Source of the DNA: Nyssa sinensis | Taxonomy: Eukaryota > Streptophyta > Magnoliopsida > Cornales > Nyssaceae | Direction: 5' to 3' | DNA: 64,000 nucleotides | Assembly (NCBI GenBank): GCA_008638375.1 | Contig: CM018041.1 | Span: 7,948,627-8,012,626 of the forward strand | Shown: positions 35,786 to 47,999 of the stretch, one piece after another | Numbering within the stretch: the first letter of the stretch is position 1 | Layout: every line of letters begins with the position of its first letter | The notes under the pieces: model-generated | Seen by the model: the letters and a program-made list of their open reading frames with translations, nothing else | What the model was told of the DNA's origin: nothing | Database searches by the model: none | Position numbers and translations under genes: made by a program

Positions 35786-38700
35786 ATGCAGATGAAATAT
35801 TGGTTGGAAATGACAAAAGCAGCACTTCCACTTTCCGTTTCAGATATGAATTCAAAGCTATTATTCTCGGTTTATGGCAACCTAATTGTCATCCTTTTCA
35901 TTGCACTGCTCAACGTCACACCTCTCGCCACAGCTGCCACTACCACTGCCACCAATTATGGTGGAAACGAGACGGATCAATTTGCCCTCTTGGCCTTCAA
36001 GTCGAAGATTTTCCACGATCCTACTGGGGTCTTGAACTCATGGAACTATTCGATTCATTTTTGCGAGTGGCAGGGTGTTACATGCAGTCGCCGGCACCAA
36101 AGAGTCACCGTCTTACGCCTATCGTCAAGGGGCTTGGTGGGTTCCTTGTCTCCATTCATAGGAAACCTAAGTTTCCTTCGGGAGATTAGACTGCAAAACA
36201 ATACCCTTCAAGGTGAAATTCCTCCTGAAATCGGCCGTTTGTTTAGATTGCAGTCTTTACGCCTCCACAATAACTCATTGGAAGGGAAAATTCCTGCCAA
36301 TTTATCTCACTGCTCTAACCTCATCCTCGTTGACCTTGGAAACAACAAGCTTGCAGGGGAAATTCCTAGAGAACTTGGCACCTTGTCAAAGCTCACAACA
36401 CTTGGGATTTACCAAAATAATCTAAGGGGAGAGATTCCAAGTTCTATGGGAAACCTTTCCTCTCTAGAAACTTTATCTGCATCTGAAAATGTTTTGGAGG
36501 GACGTGTTCCAGCTGTTTTGGGAGAATTGAAAAACTTAACAGCTCTTGGGATTGGTGGAAATAAACTCTCTGGTACCATCCCTTCAACTATATATAATCT
36601 TTCTTCCCTTACTGTCTTCTCTTTTGCTGTTAATCAACTTCATGGAAACCTTCCACAGGATCTGGGCCTCAGATTTCCTAATCTCCGAAGGCTTGAAATG
36701 TGGGGAAACCAATTTAATGGACCCATTCCAATCTCATTATCCAATGCTTCCAAACTATACTTTATTGATCTCTCGTATAATAATTTCAGTGGAAAGGTGT
36801 GCCTACATATTTTGGTGGGCTTGAATATCTTTGGCTTCTTAATCTAGACTGGAATATTTTAGGAAGTGGGGAACCAGATGACATGAATTTTCTTGATTCT
36901 CTGGTCAATTGCAGCATGTTAGACAAAATGGGTGTAGTGGGTAACCAATTAGGGGGGATATTGCCAAATTCTGTGGGCAATCTCTCAACCCATCTTCGGT
37001 ATTTTGGGGTTGGAGACAATCAGATATCTGGAGACATCCCGTCAGGGATCGGTAATCTTGTCAACATAGAAATACTAGAAATGAGATATAATCAATTTGA
37101 AGGCAAGATTCCAGATGAAATTGGTATGATACAAGAATTACAGCAATTGAATCTTCCCAACAATCTACTTTCAGGCAAAATCCCATCCTCACTGGGAAAC
37201 CTATCTTTGTTGAGCCAACTGAACTTAGAAAACAACAGACTGCAGGAAACCATCCCTCCAAGTCTTGGAAACTGCAGTAACTTAATATTGCTGAACCTTT
37301 CTCAAAATAATCTCAGTGGCACCATACCCAAACAAATTTTTAGTGCTTCCTCTCTATCCATTTCACTAAATTTGGCTTGGAACCGTTTGGCTGGACCCCT
37401 GCCTTCAGAAGTTGCTAGCCTGAAAAATTTAGTAGAATTGGATGTATCCGAGAATGAGTTGTCTGGTGAAATTCCAAGTAGCCTTAGTAGTTGCACTGAC
37501 CTTGTCAACTTATACATGGAGGGTAACTTCTTTCAAGGATCTATTCCTCCAGCATTCAGTTCTTTGAGAGGCATTGAAAGTTTTGATCTTTCCCGTAACA
37601 ACTTGTCTGGCCAAATTCCAACGTTCTTTGAGAAATTTTCATTAAAGAAGCTAAATTTGTCCTTTAATGATTTTGAGGGTGAAGTGCCAACCAAAGGAAT
37701 TTTCACAAATGCAAGTGCAATATCAGTTGTTGGAAATAATAAGCTTTGTGGGGGCATATCCAAACTTCAGCTGCCCAGATGCAACATCAAGAAACCACGT
37801 AAACGGAAATTGTCACTAGTGCACATAATAGTAATCTCAGTAGCGTGTACTCTTTTGGGTGTAGCCATGGTGTCATCTTTCCTTTTTTATTGGCTGAGAA
37901 AGAAGAGAAGAATGCAGTCTTCAGAATCCTTGTTGAAGGAACCATTCTTGAAGGTGTCTTATGAAAGGCTTCTTAAAGCAACTGATGGATTCTCTCTAGA
38001 AAATTTGATTGGTATGGGTAGTTTTGGCTCGGTGTATAAGGGAATCCTTCAGGATGAGGTAATTGTTGCAGTCAAAGTACTTAACCTTCAACGTGGAGGA
38101 GCTTCCAAGAGTTTCATGGCAGAGTGTGAAGCCTTGAGAAACATTCGACACAGAAATCTTGTTAAGATCATAACTACTTGCTCAAGTATTGATTTCCAAG
38201 GTAATGATTTTAAGGCTCTAGTCTATGAGTTCATGCCTAACGGGAGTCTTGAGAGGTGGCTGCATTCAAGTTCAGAATCAGATAATGGGCAGGATGAGCC
38301 TCAGACCCTGAACCTTCATCAGAGAATTAACGTAGCCATTGATGTGGCGTCTGCACTCGATTATCTTCATAATCACTGTGAAAAGACAATCATTCATTGC
38401 GATCTAAAGCCAAGTAACGTTCTGCTTGATAGTGACATGGTTGCTCATGTTGGAGACTTTGGGCTGGCAAGGTATCTTCCTGAACTCTCGAATCCTAGTC
38501 AAAGCAGCTCACTTGGAATAAGAGGAACTATTGGCTATGCGGCTCCAGGTAAAGACTGATTACAAAGCAACTTTTTACTTTTCCAAGATTTTCTTCTTTC
38601 TGAGATTGCCATTAGAAGTACAAAAACAGGGGTTTCTTGGTATATACCCTGTTACATGCCGGCACCAAACTGTCAGACAGGCTAGGACCAATATCTTGTG

Positions 38701-39286
38701 CAATTGTGGAATGGATTTTGATTCATTTAAACTAGAATAATGGACTAAGTAGTGCCAAGATCAATTGGAATGTTGTATTTTTGTTCTTCTTTATTGTTAT
38801 TTTTATTTTTTTTGCAATTTGCTTGTTTTTTTTTCAATGCAAAATTTTGTGATTGCAGAATATGGTATGGGAAGTGAGGTGTCAACAAAAGGGGATGTAT
38901 ACAGTTATGGGATCCTGTTGTTGGAGATGATGACTGGGAAGAGACCTACCGACAACATGTTTGAGGGAAGCCTTAACCTTCATAACTTTGCTAGTATGGC
39001 CTTTCCAGACCGTGTCATGGAGATATTAGACCCAGTACTTACAATTAATGATGAAGCAACAGCAGCAGCAGCAGCGGCGGCGGCGGCGGCGGCAAAATCA
39101 AATAATAATCGGAGTCCAGGACAAGCTAGAAATGACAACAGAAAGGAAGAGTGTTTGATTTCCATGGTCAAGATCGGATTGGCATGCTCCATGGAGTCTC
39201 CGCTAGACCGAATGGACATAAGTAATGCCATCCACGAGCTACTTTTGGTCAGAGACATCCTTCAGGGAACTCGCACTGGTTCCTGA
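35786..39286 (+). pseudogene. LRR receptor-like kinase (type II, copy C), disrupted
   Basis: Near-identical sister of copy D, join(35786..38548, 38859..39286), intron 310 nt. A duplicated GT dinucleotide (within 36797-36800, GGTGTGCC against GGTGCC in D) shifts the frame, and translation stops at 36847 after 353 residues. Those hold the signal peptide, LRRNT cap and about ten LRRs but no membrane helix or kinase. The remainder is open from ATG 36799 to the exon end, then through exon 2 to TGA 39284-39286. The kinase keeps GMGSFGSV, HCD (non-RD), DFG and APEYG. Few differences from D and a single lesion imply very recent loss; a sequencing or assembly error in this 2-base indel cannot be excluded. 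Confidence 0.85.
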
Positions 39287-41523
39287 TGCATAGAGGTAAA
39301 ATTTAAATCTCAAACTCACTTGTGTGCTAGTATGGGTTGAAATACTCAACAGTCCATTTCTGTTAAAACAGTTATCATTGATCATTGGATGCGAAGAAAC
39401 AATTGAAACCTTTGCCACAAAACCATGAGAATTTTTCCGCAATAGGCAAAACAGGAATGCTTTTTTTCTAAAATGTGTTAAATTATGAACAAGCATGGCC
39501 CATGGCCAATGCAATTGTTAGTAACTTGAAAATTATATAATTGAATGCTTGAACTGCATATTTATTTGTCAGACCCCCCAAAGTGATTCTAATATAGGTT
39601 TATGTTCTTAAACATATTACAGGGCCATGAAGTGTTAAAGAAGTGAGAAGTAGCAAAAATTCATGTCATATCGGCAAGAAGACTATGCTTTTAGTTTTCA
39701 ATGATTCTGGGATTGGTACCTATATATCTTGTATTTGTCTCTTGTGTGACTTTAATTGCTTTAAACAAATCTCTAGATTGCTGTTTATGGCCTTTTTATT
39801 AGATTATTATAATGCAATTTTTCATTTGTTGGTCATAGATCATTAAAAATCTCCATTGGGAGATCCCAAGTCCCAAGCAATAGAACCAAACTATTATTAG
39901 AAAATTGGTCATTTTCTCACCCCATCTGCTTTACAGTCAGTTACTTCCACAATCCGGTTGGACCAAATACAATTCGCAGCAAATATTTACAAAGTTTGAG
40001 CTTTCAGAAATATTGACTTGAAGAAAAATGGACCAAAATATGACTCACTATGAAACTCTACAACTTTTCAGCTTTCAAAAAGTGTAGCTTTGGATATTGT
40101 CTTTGTATTAGGGACAATCTTGAGATGTCTTCACTCACAGATGTAACCTTATTGATGATGAATCATACAAACTTCCTGTATTGTGTGTTCTTTCTGCTTA
40201 TTTATTTTCTCCATCTCAGTTCACTTCACCATAAAACAGGCCCAGAAAAGAAAATTGTCAAGAGTAGGGAGAAGATGAAAAGTAAGAGGTCTGGGACATC
40301 CCATGAAAAATTAAAATAATTCTGTGTGTTTCATATAAAATGGAGACTCATCACAATAATTACCAAGATAGAAGAAAAAATAATCATTCTTTCATTTCCA
40401 ATCTCTTATGTGTAATACTTGGAATTTTGCTGGAACATGTGAATGCAGAGTAAGTGTCCATATATGGTGATGTATACAGTTATGGGATTCTATTACCGTG
40501 GAAATGTTAAGAAAATTCATAGATAAGACTGGTACAGTGATGTGACAATGCGTCATTCTAATAATAGTTTATAATGTGTGATATGACTCACTCTTTTTAG
40601 TGGCACATAATCACTTATTACTATGTGATGTACCAAACTCACTAAAAAAATATATCGTAAATGTTTACGAGAAAAAGACCTTCCAATGACATATTTAAGA
40701 ATGGCCTTAGTCTTCATATAAGTCTGCAATGGCTGGACTTGCACAGAAGATGTGGACCCTTTACTGCTCCAGGAAAGAGAAGGTTACAAAGAAGATGAAA
40801 AAAGAAATCCATGATTGTGAGAGAACTGAGAAATAAATGGGAGGAATTGTGTTCAAGTTTGAATTGTATCTTGATCGAGTCTAGAATGAAAGTCGAGTTT
40901 TAATAACTTTATTTTTTATATAATATTAAAATATTTCTTAACTTATTAAGTTGAATTCAATAAATTAATAAAGTTTAAAATATATTTAAATTTAACTCGA
41001 TTATCCCATAAACTTATTTCAAACGAATTTCTAATCGAATTAATTATAAGTCGAACTCGAATAATCTAATTTATTTTAGGGTTTTACCGATGATTTTTCT
41101 CCTTAGTGAGGTAAATCACCACAATTAATTCTTAAATTTTAAACATTAAACCAAGTTTTCCCACTAATTTTAAAAAACCCTTATCACATTTAAATGTAAA
41201 AAAAAATAATAATTAAATTCGATTTACAAAATATTTATCTTTTTATAATAGAAAATAATTTATGCAACATTATTTTCCTAGAAGAACTTTTACATATTGC
41301 CATCAAAAACAATTTTTTTTTTTTTTTTTACATATACAACATGATTTTCTTTTACCGAAAAAGTATGTGTACATCTTTTTGGATATATTTCTAATATTTT
41401 TAGAAAAGGCTACATATTATTATTATTATCTAATTTGAGACAATTTTTTTATTATTTAGTAATAACAGAATATATATATATATATATATAAATATTATTA
41501 AAGTAGGACATATTCGATTCTAT
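39287..41523. other. 3' flank of copy C
   Basis: Homologous to 51496-53388 after copy D. It holds the fossil RLK exon at 40439-40830. No intact gene; small open frames at 39643 and 40050 have no recognisable product. Confidence 0.65.
40439..40830 (+). pseudogene. Fossil RLK kinase exon 2 (module 2)
   Basis: A decayed copy of the second RLK exon. It begins with the acceptor-like TGCAGAGTA, followed by GGTGATGTATACAGTTATGG, matching the GDVYSYG region of exon 2. Near 40745 a readable stretch gives EDVDPLLLQERE, the counterpart of ADPILLQETEE in copies A and B. About 180 bases between these points do not match. The final residues suggest a type I relative rather than type II. Shared with 52615-53005, so it predates the C/D duplication. 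Confidence 0.7.
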
Positions 41524-42526
41524 GATATACATATAGATTTTTTTAAAAAAAATATATTAGTCAGTACTAAATAAAATTTTTGATTATTCCCTTGAAAATA
41601 CACTTGATTGATCAAAAAAGTATTAATTATTAAAATTAGTAATTTATTAAGTATTAATTATGAAATGATGAAGAAAATAAATTTATTGCGTTACATTATT
41701 CAAGCATTGGTGACAATGATAACTGAAGTAAATATGACAGATACTTCTTCTAGATGGTGGTACCGTTTATGTGTGTAAGGACAGGTCACTGTCCAAAACA
41801 TATGAAAAACTTGATAGGTACAGATGGGAAACTATGATCGTGCCAAGGTTGAAGGAAAATGCAGTGTTAAATTGAACTTTTCACTTCTGGAAAGACTTTG
41901 ACCTTTTTTAAATGTTCTTCATGTTCCTGATATGAGAAAGAATAATTAGTTTCTCTTGATCTTGTCTGTAAAAAAGACTTTCAGGTTGTTTTTGAATCTA
42001 ATAAGTTAATCTTAACTAAGAATGGGATGTTTGTGAAAAAGGGGTATGTTTGTAATGGGATGTTTAAGTTAAGTAATAATAATAATAATAATAATAATAA
42101 TATAGATTCGTCTTATGTTGTTGAGTTTTTTTTCATTATGGCATAGTAGATTAACTCATTTAAATTTTTGATCTATTAAAACCATGAACAGATTTGGTTT
42201 GATTAATTACCATGATTCGAATTGTGATAAATGTAAAGTTTGTGTTAAATCCAAAATGGCTAAGGAATCTTTTCCTGGTGTAAAAAGAAATACTGAACTT
42301 TTAAATTTAATAAATTCTGATGTTTGTGAATTAAATAGAGTTTTAACCCGTGGAGGAAAAAGACACTTTGTCACTTTTATTGATGATTTTTCTAAATATA
42401 CTTATATTTATCTTATGAAATAAAAAAATAAAGTTTTTAGTAAATTTTATATTTTCAAAAATGAAGTTAAAAATCAGTTAAACAAGAAAATTAAAATTTT
42501 AAGAAGTGACTGAGGAATGGAATACG
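41524..42526 (+). mobile_element. Ty1-copia fragment (module 2)
   Basis: Homologous to 11157 to about 12178. It covers the protease-region remnant, GAG-pre-integrase and the start of the integrase core (HFVTFIDDFSKYTYIYLMK near 42363), with frameshifts and stops (TAA at 42421). It ends abruptly near 42526, where the module 1 copy continues into RT. No LTRs. Confidence 0.78.
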
Positions 42527-44260
42527 AACCGAGTTTGAATATTAAATACTCGATTCGGCTCAGTTAATTTACACGCCAACTACTAATATAATATTGATTA
42601 CCAACAGCCGTTTTTAAATCAGACAAGAATTTAAATGAACACCAATAAACCCTTTTCAATTATTAAACATGAATACTTAATTTCCTTTCTTGATCTCTCC
42701 GGACCAGGATCCATTTGGCTCCGGGTATCTAACTGGATAGCTCACGCACCTATCCAAAAACTTCTTTTGGGGGAGTGTGTGTTTCAGTCCTACATATGTT
42801 AACGTATCATACTCAGATGAGAGTGGAGGCATGATTTTGGAAGCAGTACGGATTTGCCTTTGTTGTGTGAACTTGTTGACTATGATTAGTGGACTGCCTT
42901 TGCCGGCTAAGAAAAGTTGTGTGAACTTGTTGACTATGATTAGTAGACTGCCTTTGCCTTTGCTAAGTTTCAATGGCTATATGGCTAACTGGAATCTAGC
43001 TTATATGAAAATGAAATGCACTTTCATTTTGTTCTTGTTCACTCTTTGCGTGTATGCATGCTTCTCAGAAATTTCAACCATCCCAGCAAAAGTGAGATTC
43101 CGAATGCTTGGGTTTTACTTGAGTGTTTCTTCTATTTTATTATGTTTCTTCAATTACGAGTTAAATTAATGTGAGTCTCACATTTTTTTTATTTTATTAT
43201 GTTTTTTCAACTAGGTATGCGTGAATCATAAGGATTTTTTCTATTTTGTTATGTTTCTCTTACTACATGCTTAAACAAGATGAGTCTCACAAGTGTTGTT
43301 GTTATCTTTTACCTTTTTCACATGTTTGCTTGTTTAGTGAAAGGATTTGTGTATGATTCGCATGTACATAGAATGTGTAACTTGACTATTGTGTGTATAT
43401 ATATAAATTAGTCGTGACTTGTGCTATGTACGAGTATTGTAAGTCTTACTAACAGAATAATCACGTCAAAATGATACATTTAAGCTTAGGGACTCATGTC
43501 ATTTATATCTCATTGTCTAATTTGTTGTCGGGCTAGAACTAACCCGTTCTAGGTTGACTACCTCATCTGTCTAGACGAATTTGATTCTGGCTCTTAGTAG
43601 GTGACACGGCTTTGGAGTCCGAATTCACAAATTTCTAATATTTTACCTCTCTTTTTACACGTGGTGTGTACCTATTTGCTATGCAAAAATATGCCTTTAC
43701 AGATAACCAATGTAATATTGATTCCCAATAATCCTTTTTAAATCAGACAAGTATCTAAATGAACACCGATAACCCTTGTTCAATTATTAAACATGAATAC
43801 TTAATTTCCTTTCTTGATCTACCCGGACCAGGATCCATTTGGCTCCGGGTATCTAACTGGATAACTCACGCACCTATCTAAAAAGTTCTTTTGGGGGAGG
43901 GGGTGTTTCAGTCCTACATATGTTAACGTATATTACTGAGACGAGAGTGGAGGCATGATTTTGAAAGCAGTACGGATTTGCCTTTGCTAGCCAAGAAAAG
44001 TTGTGTGAACTTGTTGACTAGGATTACTGGACCGCCTTTGCCTTTGCCTTTGCTAGCCAAGAAAAGTTGTGTGAACTTGTTGACTAGGATTACTGGACTG
44101 CCTTTGCCTTTTCTATGTTTCAATGGCTATATGGCTAATTGGAATCTAGCTTATATGAAAATGAAATGCACTTTCATTTTGTTCTTGTTCACTCTTTGCA
44201 TGTATGCTTTTCAGAAATTCAACCATACCAGAATCCCAAAATATGAACAGCTAGCTAGCT
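42527..44260. repeat. Tandemly duplicated relic of type I RLK 5' flank (module 3)
   Basis: Two copies of a segment, about 42580-43100 and 43708-44250, offset by about 1.13 kb. Both match the upstream flanks of copies A and B (GAAAGCAGTACGGAT, GTGTGAACTTGTTGACTA, AAAATGAAATGCACTTTCA). The right copy also contains a 66-bp tandem duplication (43983-44114). No RLK coding sequence follows, so the type I gene of this module is gone. Open frames here (for example 42777-43169) are not believed to be genes. Confidence 0.7.
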
Positions 44261-45990
44261 GGAGCTAAAAAAAAAAAAGATAAGTCACATGCTATGATTG
44301 ATGGAAAAGTTGTGTGAACTTGCTGACTATGATTAATGGACTGACCCTTCTGAGTCAATTAGTCCTGTACAGATGAGTGAAGGATGGGTTCACTGCTTAA
44401 TGCAAAAATCTGAGTTAACCATATGCTATTTTACACCCAACTAATGTCCCACTGATTAATAAAAGATGGAAAATAAGAAAAGACACACTAATTTTTTGTT
44501 GTTTCTAATGCAGCTTGGCTTTGGGGATCCGTTGCCTCTCTTTCCACCTTATGGCTGCTTCAAAGCATTTCTCCAAAGGCCACAAAAATGCCCCCTTTGC
44601 ATCACCCCTTATTGGTGATGATGACTTCCAACAAGCTATATTAAGATGCCCAACATGGAATTCTTGCCTTTTGATTTTAGCCTAACTAGGAAAAAACTTT
44701 GGGGAGTGCTAAAAAATTTTAATGGAAAAATTTTGGTCTGAAGCAAAATTTAAGAATGAAAAATAGAAGAAATTATGTGATTCTAAAAAATTTTAGTGAA
44801 CAGTTTTTGGGTTAGACCAAGATTTTAGTGTGAGAAATGAGAAAAATGACGAGATTTAATGGGTAAAGATTAAATTAAGCCAAACTTTTTGAGTGAACTA
44901 ACTTTAAAAAGTCAAAATTTTACATGTATGAATTATTATTTTTTTTTCTAGAATTTGAGGTAGCTATAGCCTGGGCAAGCCTATTAAAGGCTTCCGCCCT
45001 TGATAAAACACTTTTGATGGGCTCGTCTATTGGTCAGGAGATCACATAGTCTCATTCCGACGTCGATGAAAGTCAGTGCAGGTAAAGGGGATTTTGAAAT
45101 CCCTATTTTGGCTGAAAGTGGCCCTCGCTATTGAAATTTAATGAAAATAACCCAAAACATAAAAGCAGATATCCTTTTGGTGATCTACGGTGTTCGATGG
45201 TGGTGGTTGCTTCGCTAGATCGTGAATGGCTAGCGGTGGATCTCTTGGTGGTGGTGATTTTGATCGTGACGATGTTGTTTGGTTATGAATACAGAGATCT
45301 CTATGCATGAATATGAATATTACAAGTAAAATCATATAAGAAAATAAATACATATCAACTAATCAACAAAGAATCTGAACTTAAAATTACACGTGTGAGT
45401 GAACTTGTAATGAAAATAAATATGTGCCAACTAACAACAGTCTTTATTACACTATCGAATCTAATATATCATAATTTGACTACAATATTCCGAGCATGAT
45501 ACGTGTTTGCAATAGGTCGTTTCAATAGACAAATCACAAAGAGTAACCCTTGTCCGACCTACTAGCATACAAAACAAAGATAAATGGTTCCAAGCTCATC
45601 ATCGTCTTTTATGGACTACCGATTTCAGAATGAAAAAACAAAATTTTATACGAAAACTACTATCTATAGATATCTTTGAATCCTTACTTTTATATCTCCT
45701 AATCCTACTCAACTTAAAAGATTTATTGTCTATATAAGTCCATAAGATACGCTTTCAGGGCATGTTTAATTTTTTTATTGAATTATAGTCTTTATTTCTT
45801 TATTAACTTCGAATTATAAGGACTCTTTGACTTCGAATTCTTAATTGACAATTTGAAAGAAAAGCTTTCAAATAAAAAAAGTACAACATCACCAGAAACA
45901 CACTAAGACAATTTCACAAATATGAACAATCCTTTCGTATGTGAGTGTGATTGGTGGGCGGGTTGACGGGTTTAGATAACATTTGACACC
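44261..45990. other. Unassigned DNA replacing the type I gene in module 3
   Basis: No supported gene. An acceptor-like CTAATGCAG at 44509-44517 is followed by 33 open codons that resemble no family I know. The right end, up to about 45989, has GGGTTGACGGGT and finishes TTTGACACCTCTA, like the end of a hAT-type transposon. Module homology resumes at about 45991. Confidence 0.5.
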
Positions 45991-47999
45991 TCTACTAACA
46001 TCCTTTCATATTGAATAGTAAATTCAGATTAAATTGATGAAAATGATAATTTGAGAGTTTTACAATAATTTATAAATTTACTTTTTAAAAAAGCCTATTA
46101 TTATAAGACATCTAAAAATGAAATAAGAGACTCTTAAATTGAGTGTGAGGGAGTATCTCATGTGAGGTGTAATTTACCTTAGAAGAAAAAAAAAACTTGA
46201 TTTTCACTCTTGATATTCTAAATAGGAGTATTGTTTTGTAACACATATATAGTACATACACTCACATAGGTGTGATGTTTTTGTGAGCGTGATCTGTGCA
46301 TGCCCACCTAAATAAGTGTATGTGTGCTACATAAGTGTCACGAAATATGTGTCACAAAATATTACTCTTCTTAATGATGACAATTTGTTCCATCCTGTCG
46401 TACCCGTCCCTAATGGAACGGATATAGGGTGCTCATAAATAGGGTCGGGGTGGAGCCTTTAAAATTTAATCGGATTTGGGATGAGTTCGGGGGAGGGGGG
46501 ATAGTCACCCCATTCTGTTTATATATTAATTTTTTTTATTATCTTTATATACACTATTTTTATCAATAAACCATACTAAATTAAATTAATTTTAAAATTT
46601 TTCATATCATACTCATATTATTTTTTTTTTGTATTGATTATTTTAGTAATAAAAATATAATTTATTTATCAAAATAAAAATTTTAATTTATTTAAAAAAT
46701 ATATATATCAAACAGAGTCAAAAAAATTTAAATAAAATCGAAATAGAGATCTAAGTGAGAATAAACCTCTAAATAAAAAAAAAAAAAAAAAAGATAGAAG
46801 AATATAAATAGAGAGGAAAAATATAAACTGAGATTAAAGAGGATCACCTGTCACATTACCATACCCGAGTCTTCCGGGTAGTGGCGGGTTGACTAAGTAT
46901 TTCTCTAAAGCAATAGCTTCTGCCTGCTGCATTACGATTCCAAGTCTTCCGAGAAGTGACGGGTTGCCTAATATTTTCTCTAAGGCAATAACTTCTCCAT
47001 GTGCAAAGTTTCAAAAGATTCAATCAAAAAACTGACCTCCATTAATATTTTGACAGCAGCTTGAAAATGACTTCTCCAGAAGGAAAGTCTAAATAATAGA
47101 CTCAATTATTTCCTTTCCATTGACTGCAGTCAATTATTTCCATACAAATTTTTATTTTTTATTACTATTTTTTATAATTTCTTTTAAAATATTAAAATAT
47201 CTCTCATAAAATTTGTCACTTGCTACAAGAGATTTCTTTAAATTTAGATTTTGCTTCCCTACTTAGATGACCTAAATTCGTTAACAGTATATAAGGGAGC
47301 AACTCTTTTCTCCTTGGATTACAAATTTTGTCATCAATTAAGTTTTTTTTTATACTAATCAATTAAATTTTTAGATTTACTTGACGTAATTAGTATTAAA
47401 AAATTTTATTTACTAGCATTCGAGATTATATTCACTAATATCCGAACAATCACATCAACAAATAAAAATTAAGGTGGATAAAGTTTCTTGAGCCATATTT
47501 GTTTTATAGATTGAATAAAGATGAATTAGTTATCTCCTTTACTAATACTAATAAGATCAGTAATTTCATTTCTCTTCTTTCATTTCATTATTTTATCATG
47601 AGTCATTATTTAATTTCGGTATTATTAGTGATTTTTTTTTAAACATCAATTTTATAAAATTATAAAGACTAATTTATTTAATCTCTTTTTCAAATCGACA
47701 AACAAACGTAGCCAAAAGGATTTGCATCCCTTCCATTTCCTTTCATTCCACTAATTTTTTTTTTATCATCTCACATGATATAACCTCATTTATTTTAATA
47801 ATTATTTATAAAAATGGGAGGAGACTGGTCCTGTTTTTACGCCACTAAAACTTAACTGATACGGCAGCAAGTGTGATTGGACTTGATTGTTTACAAGCAT
47901 ATGTATTTTAATTTGTGGGAGTTGGTCTTAATACCACAAATTTGAATCCTTAAAATCAGTTACAAGTTTTTAAGGTTAATCAAACACGAAGCAGAACTC
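45991..47999. other. Module 3 spacer and 5' flank of copy D
   Basis: Homologous to 33420-35785 without the TRIM. It contains the third MITE (46225-46369). No gene. Confidence 0.7.
46225..46369. repeat. Hairpin MITE, module 3 copy
   Basis: Third copy of the palindromic element at 7681 and 33653, in the same position relative to the flanking spacer. Confidence 0.65.

Noticed and set aside
42777..43169. 130-codon plus-strand frame
   Set aside because: It lies in the duplicated RLK upstream flank and is not open in the equivalent sequence of modules 1 and 2.
44509..44640. Acceptor-like CTAATGCAG followed by 33 open codons
   Set aside because: No donor partner, no known family and no counterpart elsewhere in the window; too weak to call an exon.
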